64,000 nt of DNA from an uncultured Sphingomonadaceae bacterium (GTDB taxonomy: Bacteria > Pseudomonadota > Alphaproteobacteria > Sphingomonadales > Sphingomonadaceae), in contig CAJXSN010000002.1 of NCBI GenBank assembly GCA_913060895.1, positions 217,194 through 281,193 on the forward strand, given 5' to 3'. Positions within the stretch are counted from its first letter, which is position 1, and every line of letters begins with the position of its first letter. Made by a program: the position numbers and the translations under genes. Below are positions 35,703-44,159 of this stretch, one piece after another. The notes beneath the pieces were generated by a model. It saw nothing but the letters and a program-made list of their open reading frames with translations. It had not been told where the DNA came from and ran no database searches.

Positions 35703-36483
35703 CGCGAGCATATTTCAACCACGCATATGGCATGACAGCCAGATAGCCGACACAAAGAACAGCCAGCGTCCACCAGGGCTCAACTAGCAATGCAGCGAAC
35801 AACATCCCGATAAACAGGATCAGTTCCAACCGCACATTACGGCGCGGTCTGATCGACATCCAGCTCAGCGTGGCAATGTTGGAAATCATGAAAAACGCGA
35901 TCATGGTCATCCACGGGCCGACAATCCAAGGTTCCCGGATCCAGTCCCACCCTGCAGCAAGCCAAAAATAAATCGGCAGAAACGCCAGCCCTGCCCCGAC
36001 CGGTGCAGGAATTCCGGTTAGAAAACCGGCTGATTTATGTGGCTGGTCATCGACATCGATCTGGGCGTTGAAGCGTGCAAGACGCAGCGCGCAGGCAACG
36101 GCAAAGGCCAGCGATGCAAACCATCCAAGATTGGGCACTGCTTGCAACGACCATAAATAGAGGATGATTGCAGGAGCCATCCCGAAGGATAGCGAATCGG
36201 CCAGACTGTCCAGTTCTGCACCGAAGCGCGATTGCGCCTTGAGCAGGCGCGCAACGCGACCGTCCATCCCATCCAGCACGCCAGCCAATACAACCGCCAG
36301 CACCGCTTCGCGCCAGTCGCCCGAAATAGCAAACCGAATGCCCGTAAGCCCCGAACACAGCGCCGCTGCGGTAATTGCATTGGGCAGTACGGACCGAAGC
36401 CGCAAACCACCTCCATGACGGCCGATCGGCTGCTCGTTCTCGTCAGCCTTGGGCCCCATCCGCGGGGATTGCGGATCGTTCAT
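35632..36483 (-). CDS. pssA: CDP-diacylglycerol-serine O-phosphatidyltransferase
   Basis: Makes phosphatidylserine from CDP-diacylglycerol and serine, 283 residues with about eight membrane helices. The CDP-alcohol phosphotransferase signature is complete in DGRVARLLKAQSRFGAELDSLADS (D-G, A-R, G, D, D). ATG 36483 (MNDPQ) has AGGA about 7 bases upstream; a longer frame upstream overlaps psd. It lies 22 bases behind psd, giving a psd-pssA operon for phosphatidylethanolamine. Confidence 0.95.
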   Translation of the reverse strand: MNDPQSPRMGPKADENEQPIGRHGGGLRLRSVLPNAITAAALCSGLTGIRFAISGDWREAVLAVVLAGVLDGMDGRVARLLKAQSRFGAELDSLADSLSFGMAPAIILYLWSLQAVPNLGWFASLAFAVACALRLARFNAQIDVDDQPHKSAGFLTGIPAPVGAGLAFLPIYFWLAAGWDWIREPWIVGPWMTMIAFFMISNIATLSWMSIRPRRNVRLELILFIGMLFAALLVEPWWTLAVLCVGYLAVMPYAWLKYARVKRQVSTVQASRSALHSGNSTEE

Positions 36484-36505
36484 AATTCGTCCTGGCGCGC
36501 TGTGA

Positions 36506-37261
36506 TCATTGAATAAGCCCTTCGATTGTCGGCGCCTGGCCAACTCTGGCCAAAACCGTTTCGCCGGCGATGGTTCTCTGCCCCATAATGACATGCGACT
36601 CCGTTCCGGCCGGCAGGTAAATGTCGACGCGGCTGCCGAACCGGATCAAACCTACCCGCTGTCCCACGGCCACTGTGTCACCCTGTTTGACGAAGGGAAC
36701 GATACGGCGCGCCACCAATCCGGCGATCTGCGTGAACCCGATGGTCACACCATCCGCGCGGCGTACAAGAATATGTTGACGTTCGTTTTCTTCACTCGCC
36801 TTATCCAGATCCGCGTTCACGAATTTGCCGGGAACATAGACCAGCCTGGAGATGGTGCCGGTAATCGGGGTACGGTTAATGTGGACATCGAATACCGACA
36901 TAAAAATGGAAATTCGCGTGACCGGCACAGCGGGCAGCCCCGGAATTCCGTCCGCATCGGCCCCTTGCATATCCAGCGGAGCCTCGACCACCCGTATGGC
37001 CGAAACGACTCCGTCGGCCGGGGCGACAATCGCACTATCATCCTGCGGTACCACGCGCTCTGGATCGCGAAAGAAGGCGAGAACCCCGAGCGTCAGGAAT
37101 GCGAGCGGCCACGCGATAGTTTCCCAGGCCATGAATGCCGCCAGCAGCGACAGACCCGCGACGACAACGCCATATTTGCGGCCTTCGGGATGGATCGTCG
37201 GCCATTCCCAGCCTGCATCGCCGCGGCCTTTATTATCGAGTAGATCACCTGACATAGTCAC
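36506..37261 (-). CDS. psd: Phosphatidylserine decarboxylase proenzyme, short type
   Basis: Pyruvoyl enzyme that converts phosphatidylserine to phosphatidylethanolamine, 251 residues. Two hydrophobic helices (about 30-65) precede the catalytic domain. Self-cleavage should occur at G209-S210 in RFGSRVD, the short-proenzyme variant of the LGST site, so S210 becomes the pyruvoyl group. Other blocks are [10 protein letters not shown] and [16 protein letters not shown]. Two starts (37261, 37255) are close together. Transcribed into pssA. Confidence 0.95.
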   Translation of the reverse strand: MTMSGDLLDNKGRGDAGWEWPTIHPEGRKYGVVVAGLSLLAAFMAWETIAWPLAFLTLGVLAFFRDPERVVPQDDSAIVAPADGVVSAIRVVEAPLDMQGADADGIPGLPAVPVTRISIFMSVFDVHINRTPITGTISRLVYVPGKFVNADLDKASEENERQHILVRRADGVTIGFTQIAGLVARRIVPFVKQGDTVAVGQRVGLIRFGSRVDIYLPAGTESHVIMGQRTIAGETVLARVGQAPTIEGLIQ

Positions 37262-37331
37262 AGGGTTTAGGGCCGTGACTTCCCTGTCACAAGGGAAACC
37301 ACACCGCTATCCGCATACAGATCGCGCCGCG

Positions 37332-38459
37332 TCAGACCCTTCGGACAAAAACGGTACCGGCCGAATAGCCGGCCCCGAAGCTGCAAATCAGTCCGGTATC
37401 ATCGCTTTCAAGGTCGCTGCTGTGCTTATGGAATGCGATAACCGATCCCGCACTGGAGGTGTTGCCGTAAGTATCCAGCACTGTTGGACTTTCATCGTCA
37501 TTTGCCTCATGACCCAGTACTCGCTGCGCAATCAGGCGATTCATACCTGCATTGGCCTGATGCAGCCACAAGCGGCGCAGATTCTCAGGCTTGATGGACA
37601 GGCGATCGGCCTCTTCCAGAATCATGGAGGCGACCATCGGTACGACCTCCTTGAACACCTTGCGCCCCTCCTGAACAAAGAGCTTGTCGGCACTGTCTGC
37701 GGTTTCCGGGTGCGCGCGGTTCAGGAATCCAAAATTGTTACGAATATTGTTGGAAAACACAGTTTTGAGGCGCGTACCCAGAATGTCCCAATGTCGATCT
37801 GGCGCTATCGCTTTGTCCTCGACCAGAACCGCAGTTGCCACATCACCGAAGATAAAGTGACTGTCTCTATCCTGCCAGTTAAGGTGGCCTGACGTAATCT
37901 CCGGGCTCACCACCAATACGCTTTTCGCATTGCCGGCTCGAATATAATCGGCGGCTGTCTGGATTCCGAACGTGGCGGAAGAGCACGCGACATTCATGTC
38001 GAATGCGAATCCGTCGATTTTCAACGCTTGCTGTATCTCGATGGCCATTGCCGGATAGGCCCGCTCCATATTCGATGCCGCGCACAGGACAGCATCGATA
38101 TCCTCCGGCTTGCGCTGCACGGACTGCATGGCTTGCCGAGCGGCTGCAACGCCAATTTCGGCCATTAAGGACAGCTCCTCATTGCCACGTTCTTCCCAAC
38201 GCGGTGACATTATTTCGGGATCAAGAATGGGGGCCTTCGTCAAGACATGACGGGATTTGATACCGCTCGCCTTCTCAATGAACTCTACCGAACTGGGGGT
38301 TAGGGGTTCGCGTTCGCCGGATGCAATTTCATCAGCGAATTTCGCGTTATAGCGCGACACATATTCATTGAAGCTTTTGACCAGCTCTTCATTGCTGATG
38401 CTTTCAAGCGGGGTGAAAAGGCCCGTGGCCGAAATTACTGGTTGGTGCGATGTTGTCAT
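37332..38459 (-). CDS. Beta-ketoacyl-ACP synthase III family protein
   Basis: Thiolase-fold condensing enzyme of 375 residues, longer than FabH (about 320). The catalytic triad is visible: C159 (NVACSSATFG), H300 (WLHQANAGMN) and N333 (TYGNTSSAGS). The insert around residues 25-70 is typical of a separate FabH-like subfamily found in many Proteobacteria. plsX and fabH are not neighbours, so this is probably a second KAS III with its own acyl substrate. ATG 38459 gives the family start; the frame upstream is not conserved. It may support the psd-pssA lipid unit downstream, but that is inference. Confidence 0.88.
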   Translation of the reverse strand: MTTSHQPVISATGLFTPLESISNEELVKSFNEYVSRYNAKFADEIASGEREPLTPSSVEFIEKASGIKSRHVLTKAPILDPEIMSPRWEERGNEELSLMAEIGVAAARQAMQSVQRKPEDIDAVLCAASNMERAYPAMAIEIQQALKIDGFAFDMNVACSSATFGIQTAADYIRAGNAKSVLVVSPEITSGHLNWQDRDSHFIFGDVATAVLVEDKAIAPDRHWDILGTRLKTVFSNNIRNNFGFLNRAHPETADSADKLFVQEGRKVFKEVVPMVASMILEEADRLSIKPENLRRLWLHQANAGMNRLIAQRVLGHEANDDESPTVLDTYGNTSSAGSVIAFHKHSSDLESDDTGLICSFGAGYSAGTVFVRRV

Positions 38460-38721
38460 ACATGACGAATAATACCGCGCAGCCGCGCTCACAAGAGAGC
38501 ATTGCATACATAACCTCTTAATCGTCACATCGAAAGCGGCCTGACTGAGCGATACAATCTGTACGGAAGTGCGCCGGTTACTTTCTATCCGGACCTAACC
38601 GACATGGAGGAAGTCCAGAGTGCTGGCAAAATAGGGAGTTTCCCGTTCAAGTACGGCCTTGCCGCTGAATCCGCTGGACTCGGCCCCGTGATTTTTAAAC
38701 ATCCTCTGCAGAATGGGGCGG

Positions 38722-38807
38722 TGGTGGACAGGATAGGATTCGAACCTATGTACGCTTGCGCGGGCAGATTTACAGTCTGCTGCCTTTAACCACTCGGCCA
38801 CCTGTCC
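38722..38807 (-). tRNA. tRNA-Tyr (GTA anticodon)
   Basis: Class II tRNA of 86 bases on the minus strand. The acceptor stem GGACAGG/CCTGTCC is perfect, with discriminator A and an encoded CCA. The anticodon stem-loop CAGACTGTAAATCTG has anticodon GTA. A long variable arm (CCGCGCAAGCGTACA region) and T-loop GTTCGAATC are present. Confidence 0.97.
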
Positions 38808-38962
38808 ACATCGCCTGCCGGTCAAAAGACCGATCCGAAATTTCCGGGGGTTTAAAACCACGGTGCGTGCCGAGAGGCGCCCCAATGGCGAAGCGGTGCT
38901 TGCCTGTCAATGGGGCCACTGGCAGGGCGGACCTGACAGACCAGAAAGGATGTACACACGCG

Positions 38963-39748
38963 ATGGCCAAAGGCGAACGCAAACGGGCTTACAGAGGCCG
39001 CGCAGGCCGGATGCAGGGTGGCCGCGGCAGCGGCAAGGCTGCGGGTGGCAATGTCCGCCTATGGGGCCGCCATGCTGTCGAAGCAGCCTTGAAAAACCCC
39101 GATCGGGTCCACCGTAAACTGTGGGCCACTCGAGAGGGTGTAGCATCGCTGGATGGGGAATTGCCTCAGGATTTCACGGTCGAATATGCCGACGGGCACG
39201 ATCTTGCCCGGCTGGTAGCCGGTGACGCGCCTCATCAGGGGTTGGTGCTGGAATGCGAACCGCTGGCAGATCAGTTTCTGAAAGATGTCATTGATGGAAC
39301 CGGTCGCCCCGTGGTGGTGCTGGACCAGGTGACCGACCCACATAATGTCGGTGCAATCCTGCGTTCTGCAGCTGCGTTCGATGCTGCCGCCATTGTGACC
39401 CAAGACCGCCATGCTCCGCCAGAATCAGGCGTCATTGCGAAATCGGCATCGGGCGCACTGGAAACGGTGCCGTGGGTTCGGGTCGTCAATCTCGCCCGTG
39501 CACTGGAAGAACTGGCGGAGCACGATTTCTGGCGCATAGGGTTGGCAGGCGATGCCGAGATGAATCTGGCGGAAGCGCTTCCCGCCGGACCCGTGGCACT
39601 GGTGCTCGGCGCGGAAGGAGCGGGAATGCGTGCCAATATCGTTTCGCATTGCGACGCAGTGGCATCCCTGCCAATTTCGGAGGCGATCGAAAGTCTAAAT
39701 GTCTCTAACGCTGCAGCGATTTCGCTCTACGCTATTGCTACACGATAA
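38963..39748 (+). CDS. rlmB: 23S rRNA (guanosine(2251)-2'-O)-methyltransferase
   Basis: SPOUT (TrmH-type) methyltransferase of 261 residues. The N-terminal ~30 residues are basic and G/R-rich, then the substrate-binding domain starts at LWGRHAVEAAL. The C-terminal knot carries motifs DPHNVGAILRSAAAF, LVLGAEGAGMR and SLNVSNAAAI. ATG 38963 is preferred because upstream codons cross tRNA-Tyr. RlmB and TrmH-like paralogues are hard to tell apart; the N-terminal domain favours RlmB. Confidence 0.92.
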   Translation: MAKGERKRAYRGRAGRMQGGRGSGKAAGGNVRLWGRHAVEAALKNPDRVHRKLWATREGVASLDGELPQDFTVEYADGHDLARLVAGDAPHQGLVLECEPLADQFLKDVIDGTGRPVVVLDQVTDPHNVGAILRSAAAFDAAAIVTQDRHAPPESGVIAKSASGALETVPWVRVVNLARALEELAEHDFWRIGLAGDAEMNLAEALPAGPVALVLGAEGAGMRANIVSHCDAVASLPISEAIESLNVSNAAAISLYAIATR

Positions 39749-39808
39749 TTGGGCCGTCCGTTAGCGCGCAACCAGCCGCTGAATTCATTACTTGGGGGAA
39801 CGACGAAA

Positions 39809-40714
39809 ATGATGACAAAACCGGCCGCTATGCGTGCAATAGCTGTGTGCACCGCCCTGACGATGTTGGCAGGCTGTTTCCTGCAGCCAGGCAAATTCGA
39901 CGCCGAGTTGACCATCGAAAAGGGAGGCACCTTTGGCTATTCCTATAATGGGGAGATTTATCTTCTCGGCCTGAGCAAGTTGGCTGAGCTTGGGCAGCGG
40001 ATGGATAGAGCGGAAGGAGAGTTCGTGGAACAGCCTTGCTATGATGACGGGCTGGAAAACGACGCTTTCGAAGAACGCGAATGCACCGAAGATGAAATCG
40101 ATGCCCAGAAAAGCGATTACGACGATGAACTGGAGCGCCAGGCAAAGCAGCAAGAGCGCGAAACCGAAATGATGAAAGCCATGCTCGGCGGGCTGGATCC
40201 AACCGACCCCGATGCCGCCGACGAACTGGTCGCGCGGCTGGAACGGCAGGTGGGGTGGAACAGCGTCGAATATGCCGGAGACGGACTGTTCAATATCAGC
40301 TTCGCCACTCGCGGACAGCTTACCCATGACTTCGTTTTTCCAACGATGGAGCGCGTGCCGATGGCGAACCACTTCGTCCAGCTTGCACTGCGCGATGACA
40401 ACAAGGTCCGCATGGATGCGCCCGGCTTTGCCGCAAGCAGTTCTGGCGATCCGTTCAGCAGCATGATGGGCGGAATGACCGGCATGTTCGGCGCTATCAT
40501 GGCCGCCAGTGGTGATGGCGAAGATGAAGAAGACATGCTCCTCTTCCCCGAACTCGATGGAACATTCCGCCTAGTCACCGATACCCGCATCTTGGCCAAT
40601 AACACCGATGAGGGGCCCGTAATGGTTAACGGCCGCAAGGTCCTGACCTGGACAATTACCAAGCGAACAAAAGTAGCACCTACCGCCCTGCTCGAGTATT
40701 CAGCCGCACCCTAA
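39809..40714 (+). CDS. Predicted lipoprotein of unknown function
   Basis: Exported protein of 301 residues with a lipobox LTMLAGC (C23 predicted lipidated) after two tandem ATGs; GGGGGA lies about 9 bases upstream. The mature part begins with a beta-rich stretch (FDAELTIEKGGTFGYSYNGEIYLL). A highly charged, probably coiled-coil section follows (about 80-150, rich in D, E, K, Q), then a second beta-rich part, a G/M-rich segment (SSMMGGMTGMFGAIMAASGDG) and a C-terminal domain. I do not recognise a family. A strong terminator follows. Confidence 0.85.
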   Translation: MMTKPAAMRAIAVCTALTMLAGCFLQPGKFDAELTIEKGGTFGYSYNGEIYLLGLSKLAELGQRMDRAEGEFVEQPCYDDGLENDAFEERECTEDEIDAQKSDYDDELERQAKQQERETEMMKAMLGGLDPTDPDAADELVARLERQVGWNSVEYAGDGLFNISFATRGQLTHDFVFPTMERVPMANHFVQLALRDDNKVRMDAPGFAASSSGDPFSSMMGGMTGMFGAIMAASGDGEDEEDMLLFPELDGTFRLVTDTRILANNTDEGPVMVNGRKVLTWTITKRTKVAPTALLEYSAAP

Positions 40715-40768
40715 GGCCGCAGGCTTGCTCTTCCAGATGCGCATGCCACGCATCCGGCATTTACAGAA

Positions 40769-40807
40769 CAGGCCCCGCTTGTCGATGGACAAGCGGGGCC
40801 TGTTTTT
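40769..40807 (+). terminator. Strong intrinsic terminator
   Basis: A 15-base perfect stem (CAGGCCCCGCTTGTC with GACAAGCGGGGCCTG), loop GATG and TTTTT. It ends the lipoprotein gene; the convergent HU gene ends about 50 bases beyond. Confidence 0.93.
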
Positions 40808-40856
40808 CGCCGCGGTCAAGGTATCAATAGACCCCTTGCTCTTGGGAAAACCTGTC

Positions 40857-41129
40857 TTAGTTGACAGCATCTTTCAGACCTTTGCCGGCCTTGAACTTCG
40901 GCTGGTTAGATGCCTTGATAGTCATAGGTTCGCCGGTGCGGGGATTGCGGCCGGTAGACGCCTTGCGCTTGGCCACGGAGAATGTGCCAAATCCCACCAA
41001 GCGGACTTCATCGCCATTAGAGAGAGTCTTTGTAATGGCGTCGAAAACGCCTTCGACTGCACTCGATGCATCGCTTTTGGAAAATCCGCTCGCCTCGGCG
41101 ACAGCGCCGATCAATTCGTTCTTATTCAT
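40857..41129 (-). CDS. hup: DNA-binding protein HU
   Basis: Histone-like nucleoid protein of 90 residues, the exact family length. Visible are MNKNELIGAVAEASG, the VRLVGFGTFSVAKR segment and the GRNPRTGEPM DNA-binding arm signature (about 61-70). It has its own promoter upstream and lies behind lon, the common lon-hup order. Confidence 0.98.
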   Translation of the reverse strand: MNKNELIGAVAEASGFSKSDASSAVEGVFDAITKTLSNGDEVRLVGFGTFSVAKRKASTGRNPRTGEPMTIKASNQPKFKAGKGLKDAVN

Positions 41130-41179
41130 TTATTGTTTCCCCGGTTGAACAAAACATGGAATCGCTAATTAAGGGAAGC

Positions 41180-41208
41180 ATCACACCCTTTTTCGCCAAC
41201 ACTGTCAA
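41180..41208 (-). promoter_or_regulatory. Sigma-70-type promoter of the HU gene
   Basis: On the minus strand TTGACA (41203-41208) is a perfect -35. After 17 bases comes TGTGAT (41180-41185, 4 of 6 to TATAAT). The transcript would start about 45 bases before the HU ATG. Confidence 0.7.
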
Positions 41209-41285
41209 AGGCTAATCCAGTCAATTAGGTTCGCTTTTGAAACCTCAATAGAACTGAACCATCCCGAGACGTTTTCTCCGTCAAC

Positions 41286-43676
41286 TCAATGGGCAGTATG
41301 CGCACCTTCGCCATGACCCGGAGCTGCTGGTTGCGAGGCCAAGTCATCCGCCTCCGTCCATTCGATCGGCTGAGGCATGCTAACCAGTGCACGCTCCAAC
41401 ACTTCATCGACATGGGTCACAGCAACAATTTTCAGCCCTTCTGTTACCTTATCGGGAATTTCCGCCAGATCTTTGACGTTGTCGTCCGGAATAAGGACCG
41501 TGGTAATCCCGCCCCTCAGCGCCGCCAGAAGCTTCTCCTTAAGCCCGCCTATTGGCAAGACACGTCCGCGCAGAGTTACCTCGCCAGTCATTGCGACATC
41601 AGGGCGAACCGCAACACCTGACAGGGTCGAAACGATCGACGTAACCATACCGACACCCGCGCTGGGTCCGTCCTTGGGCACAGCCCCCTCAGGTAAGTGG
41701 ATATGGACGTTCTTGCGCTGGAATACGCTTGGCTTGATCCCGTAGGCAGGTGCACGGGCTTTTACGAAACTGAATGCGGCAGCGATGCTTTCATTCATCA
41801 CCTCTCCCAATTTGCCCGTCGTCTTCACCTCGCCCTTACCCGGCGTAGTCACGCTTTCGATGGTCAGCAGCTCGCCGCCCACTTCTGTCCACGCGAGACC
41901 CGTGACGGCTCCGATCTGCGCCTCTTCCTCGCCCATTCCGTGCTTGAACTTTCGCACACCGGAAAAATCGGACAGGTTTTCGGGCGTAATGGCAACACTT
42001 TCAGTGTCGCCTTCCAGTATCTTACGCAGACTCTTGCGGCATAACTTGGCAATTTCGCGCTCAAGCGTTCGTACGCCTGCCTCACGTGTATAATAACGGA
42101 TCAGATCGCGAAGCGCGTCCTCGCTCAGGCTGAATTCCTCCGGTTTCAATCCGTGCTGCTCGACCTGCTTTTCCAGCAAGTGGCGCGTTGCGATCTCGAC
42201 CTTTTCGTCCTCGGTATATCCTTCCAGCCGGATAATCTCCATCCGGTCCAGCAGGGCCTGCGGCAGGTTGAGCGAGTTTGCCGTGCAGACAAACATTATG
42301 TCGGATAAATCGAGGTCCAGTTCCAGATAGTGGTCCTGGAATTTGGAATTCTGTTCCGGGTCCAGTACCTCCAGCAACGCAGATGCCGGATCACCGCGGT
42401 AATCCTGACCCAGCTTGTCAATTTCATCGAGCAGGAACAGCGGGTTCGATTTACCGGCCTTTTTCAAGTTGGTGACGATTTTACCCGGCAACGAACCAAT
42501 GTAAGTCCGCCGATGACCACGAATTTCCGCCTCGTCGCGGACGCCGCCCAGCGACTGCCGCACGAATTCGCGCCCAGTCGCGCGGGCGATCGATTTGCCG
42601 AGACTTGTTTTGCCTACGCCCGGCGGACCGACGAGGCACAGGATCGGGCCTTTCAGTTTGTTGGTGCGGGCCTGAACGGCCAGATACTCAACGATCCGGT
42701 CCTTAACCTTCTCCAACGCGAAATGATCGGCATCCAGCACCTTCTGTGCTTCGCCGATATCCTTCTTCAGCCTGGACTTCTGCCCCCAGGGCAAGCCCAA
42801 CAGAATATCAAGATAATTGCGGATGACAGTCGCTTCCGCGCTCATCGGCTGCATCGCCTTCAGCTTCTTGAACTCCGCCTCCGCTTTGGCGCGAGCTTCC
42901 TTGGAAAGCTTGGTATCCTCAATTGTCTTGCCGAGGGCGGCCATTTCGTCGCCTTCCTCGCCCTCACCGCCCAGCTCGTTCTGAATCGCTTTCATCTGTT
43001 CGTTGAGATAATATTCGCGCTGGGTCTTTTCCATCTGGCGCTTCACGCGCCCACGGATCTTGCGCTCTACCTGCAAGACGGACAATTCGCCTTCCATATG
43101 GCTCATGACCATTTCGAGCCGCTTGCGCGGATCGGGTTCCGTCAGCAGAGCTTGCTTGTCGGAAACCTTCGCACTGATGGCGCCGGCAACCGCATCGGCC
43201 AGCTGACCGGCTTCTTCAATTTCATCCAGATCTTCATCGGCGTCATCGCCCAGCTTTTTGTTAAGGCGGGCGTATTCGCCAAACTGCTCGACAACGCTGC
43301 GCATCATTGCCGTAATTTCGGTGCCGGAGACGGTCCGATCATCGATAGTATCGACTTCGGCTACCACCATTGCGCCTTCAACACGCAGCGCCTCCGTCGA
43401 CGCTCGGTGCTGGCCCTCCACCATCACGCGCACAGTTCCGTCGGGCAGTTTCAGCATCTGCAACACCTGCGCAACCACGCCTGTGTCGTACAGATCATCC
43501 GCACCGGGATCCTCACAGCCGGGGTCCAGCTGAGCCAAAAGGAAGATATCCTTGTCCCCCTCCATAGCGGCTTCCAGCGCAGCCACGGATTTGGCACGGC
43601 CCACAAATAGAGGCACGACCATTCCGGGGAAAACGACAATGTCGCGCAGGGGCAGAAGAGGATAAAGCTGGGTCAT
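41286..43676 (-). CDS. lon: ATP-dependent protease Lon
   Basis: AAA+ serine protease of 796 residues. It has an N-terminal substrate-binding domain (about 1-200), coiled linker, ATPase domain with Walker A GPPGVGKTSLGKS (about 352-364) and a protease domain with the Ser-Lys dyad S672 (KDGPSAGVGM) and K715 (GLKEKLL). The C-terminal tail is A/H-rich. Degrades misfolded and regulatory proteins. HU lies behind it with its own promoter. Confidence 0.97.
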   Translation of the reverse strand: MTQLYPLLPLRDIVVFPGMVVPLFVGRAKSVAALEAAMEGDKDIFLLAQLDPGCEDPGADDLYDTGVVAQVLQMLKLPDGTVRVMVEGQHRASTEALRVEGAMVVAEVDTIDDRTVSGTEITAMMRSVVEQFGEYARLNKKLGDDADEDLDEIEEAGQLADAVAGAISAKVSDKQALLTEPDPRKRLEMVMSHMEGELSVLQVERKIRGRVKRQMEKTQREYYLNEQMKAIQNELGGEGEEGDEMAALGKTIEDTKLSKEARAKAEAEFKKLKAMQPMSAEATVIRNYLDILLGLPWGQKSRLKKDIGEAQKVLDADHFALEKVKDRIVEYLAVQARTNKLKGPILCLVGPPGVGKTSLGKSIARATGREFVRQSLGGVRDEAEIRGHRRTYIGSLPGKIVTNLKKAGKSNPLFLLDEIDKLGQDYRGDPASALLEVLDPEQNSKFQDHYLELDLDLSDIMFVCTANSLNLPQALLDRMEIIRLEGYTEDEKVEIATRHLLEKQVEQHGLKPEEFSLSEDALRDLIRYYTREAGVRTLEREIAKLCRKSLRKILEGDTESVAITPENLSDFSGVRKFKHGMGEEEAQIGAVTGLAWTEVGGELLTIESVTTPGKGEVKTTGKLGEVMNESIAAAFSFVKARAPAYGIKPSVFQRKNVHIHLPEGAVPKDGPSAGVGMVTSIVSTLSGVAVRPDVAMTGEVTLRGRVLPIGGLKEKLLAALRGGITTVLIPDDNVKDLAEIPDKVTEGLKIVAVTHVDEVLERALVSMPQPIEWTEADDLASQPAAPGHGEGAHTAH

Positions 43677-43729
43677 GGTGTCTCGCAGGTTCGCGCCCGA
43701 TCATAGGGACGGTGCGCTTCATTCAACCG

Positions 43730-43760
43730 AATATGGGGTCGCCCACCCCGCCCCGCAACG
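43730..43760 (-). promoter_or_regulatory. Possible heat-shock (sigma-32) promoter of lon
   Basis: On the minus strand CCCCATATT (43730-43738) matches the sigma-32 -10 pattern CCCCAT-T. A weak -35 candidate CGTTGCG (43754-43760) lies 15 bases upstream. It is about 54 bases before the lon ATG. The -35 match is poor. Confidence 0.35.
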
Positions 43761-43816
43761 CCCATACCGGACACTACAGACAAGATGCGGGTTTCGTGAA
43801 GGTACAGTGCTCGTTG

Positions 43817-44158
43817 CTAGCCCATGCCGGGCAGGTTCATACCTGATGGCAGACCTGCGCCTTGCTGAATTTTCTGCATTTCTTCGTTGGACACCCTGTC
43901 CGCCTTGCCGCGTGCATCATTGAAAGCAGCGGTTACGAGGTCTTCGACCATCTGCTTTTCTTCCGGCTTCATCAGACTCTCGTCGATATCAACAGACAGA
44001 ATTCGGCCTTTTGCAGTGCAGCGAATCTTCACAAGACCGCCACCGGCAACGCCTTCGACTTCGATCGAATCGAGCTTGGCCTGAGCATCGTTCATTTGCG
44101 TCTGGATCGATTCAGCGGCTTTTTGAGCAGCGGCGATCATTTCTTCCATCGATTGCAT
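43817..44158 (-). CDS. ybaB: YbaB/EbfC nucleoid-associated protein
   Basis: Small DNA-binding protein of 113 residues. It has a helical N-terminus (AQKAAESIQTQMNDAQAKLDSIEVEG) and the KGRILSVDIDESLM beta region. It begins 1 base after the dnaX stop, the conserved dnaX-ybaB arrangement. recR, which usually follows ybaB, is not present here. Confidence 0.93.
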   Translation of the reverse strand: MQSMEEMIAAAQKAAESIQTQMNDAQAKLDSIEVEGVAGGGLVKIRCTAKGRILSVDIDESLMKPEEKQMVEDLVTAAFNDARGKADRVSNEEMQKIQQGAGLPSGMNLPGMG

Positions 44159-44159
44159 T

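Noticed and set aside
36852..37892. Plus-strand open frame of 346 codons opposite psd and the KAS III gene
   Set aside because: Spans two real genes and the gap between them, with no family character.
42330..43610. Plus-strand open frame of 426 codons opposite lon
   Set aside because: Shadow of lon; composition is typical of an antisense frame.
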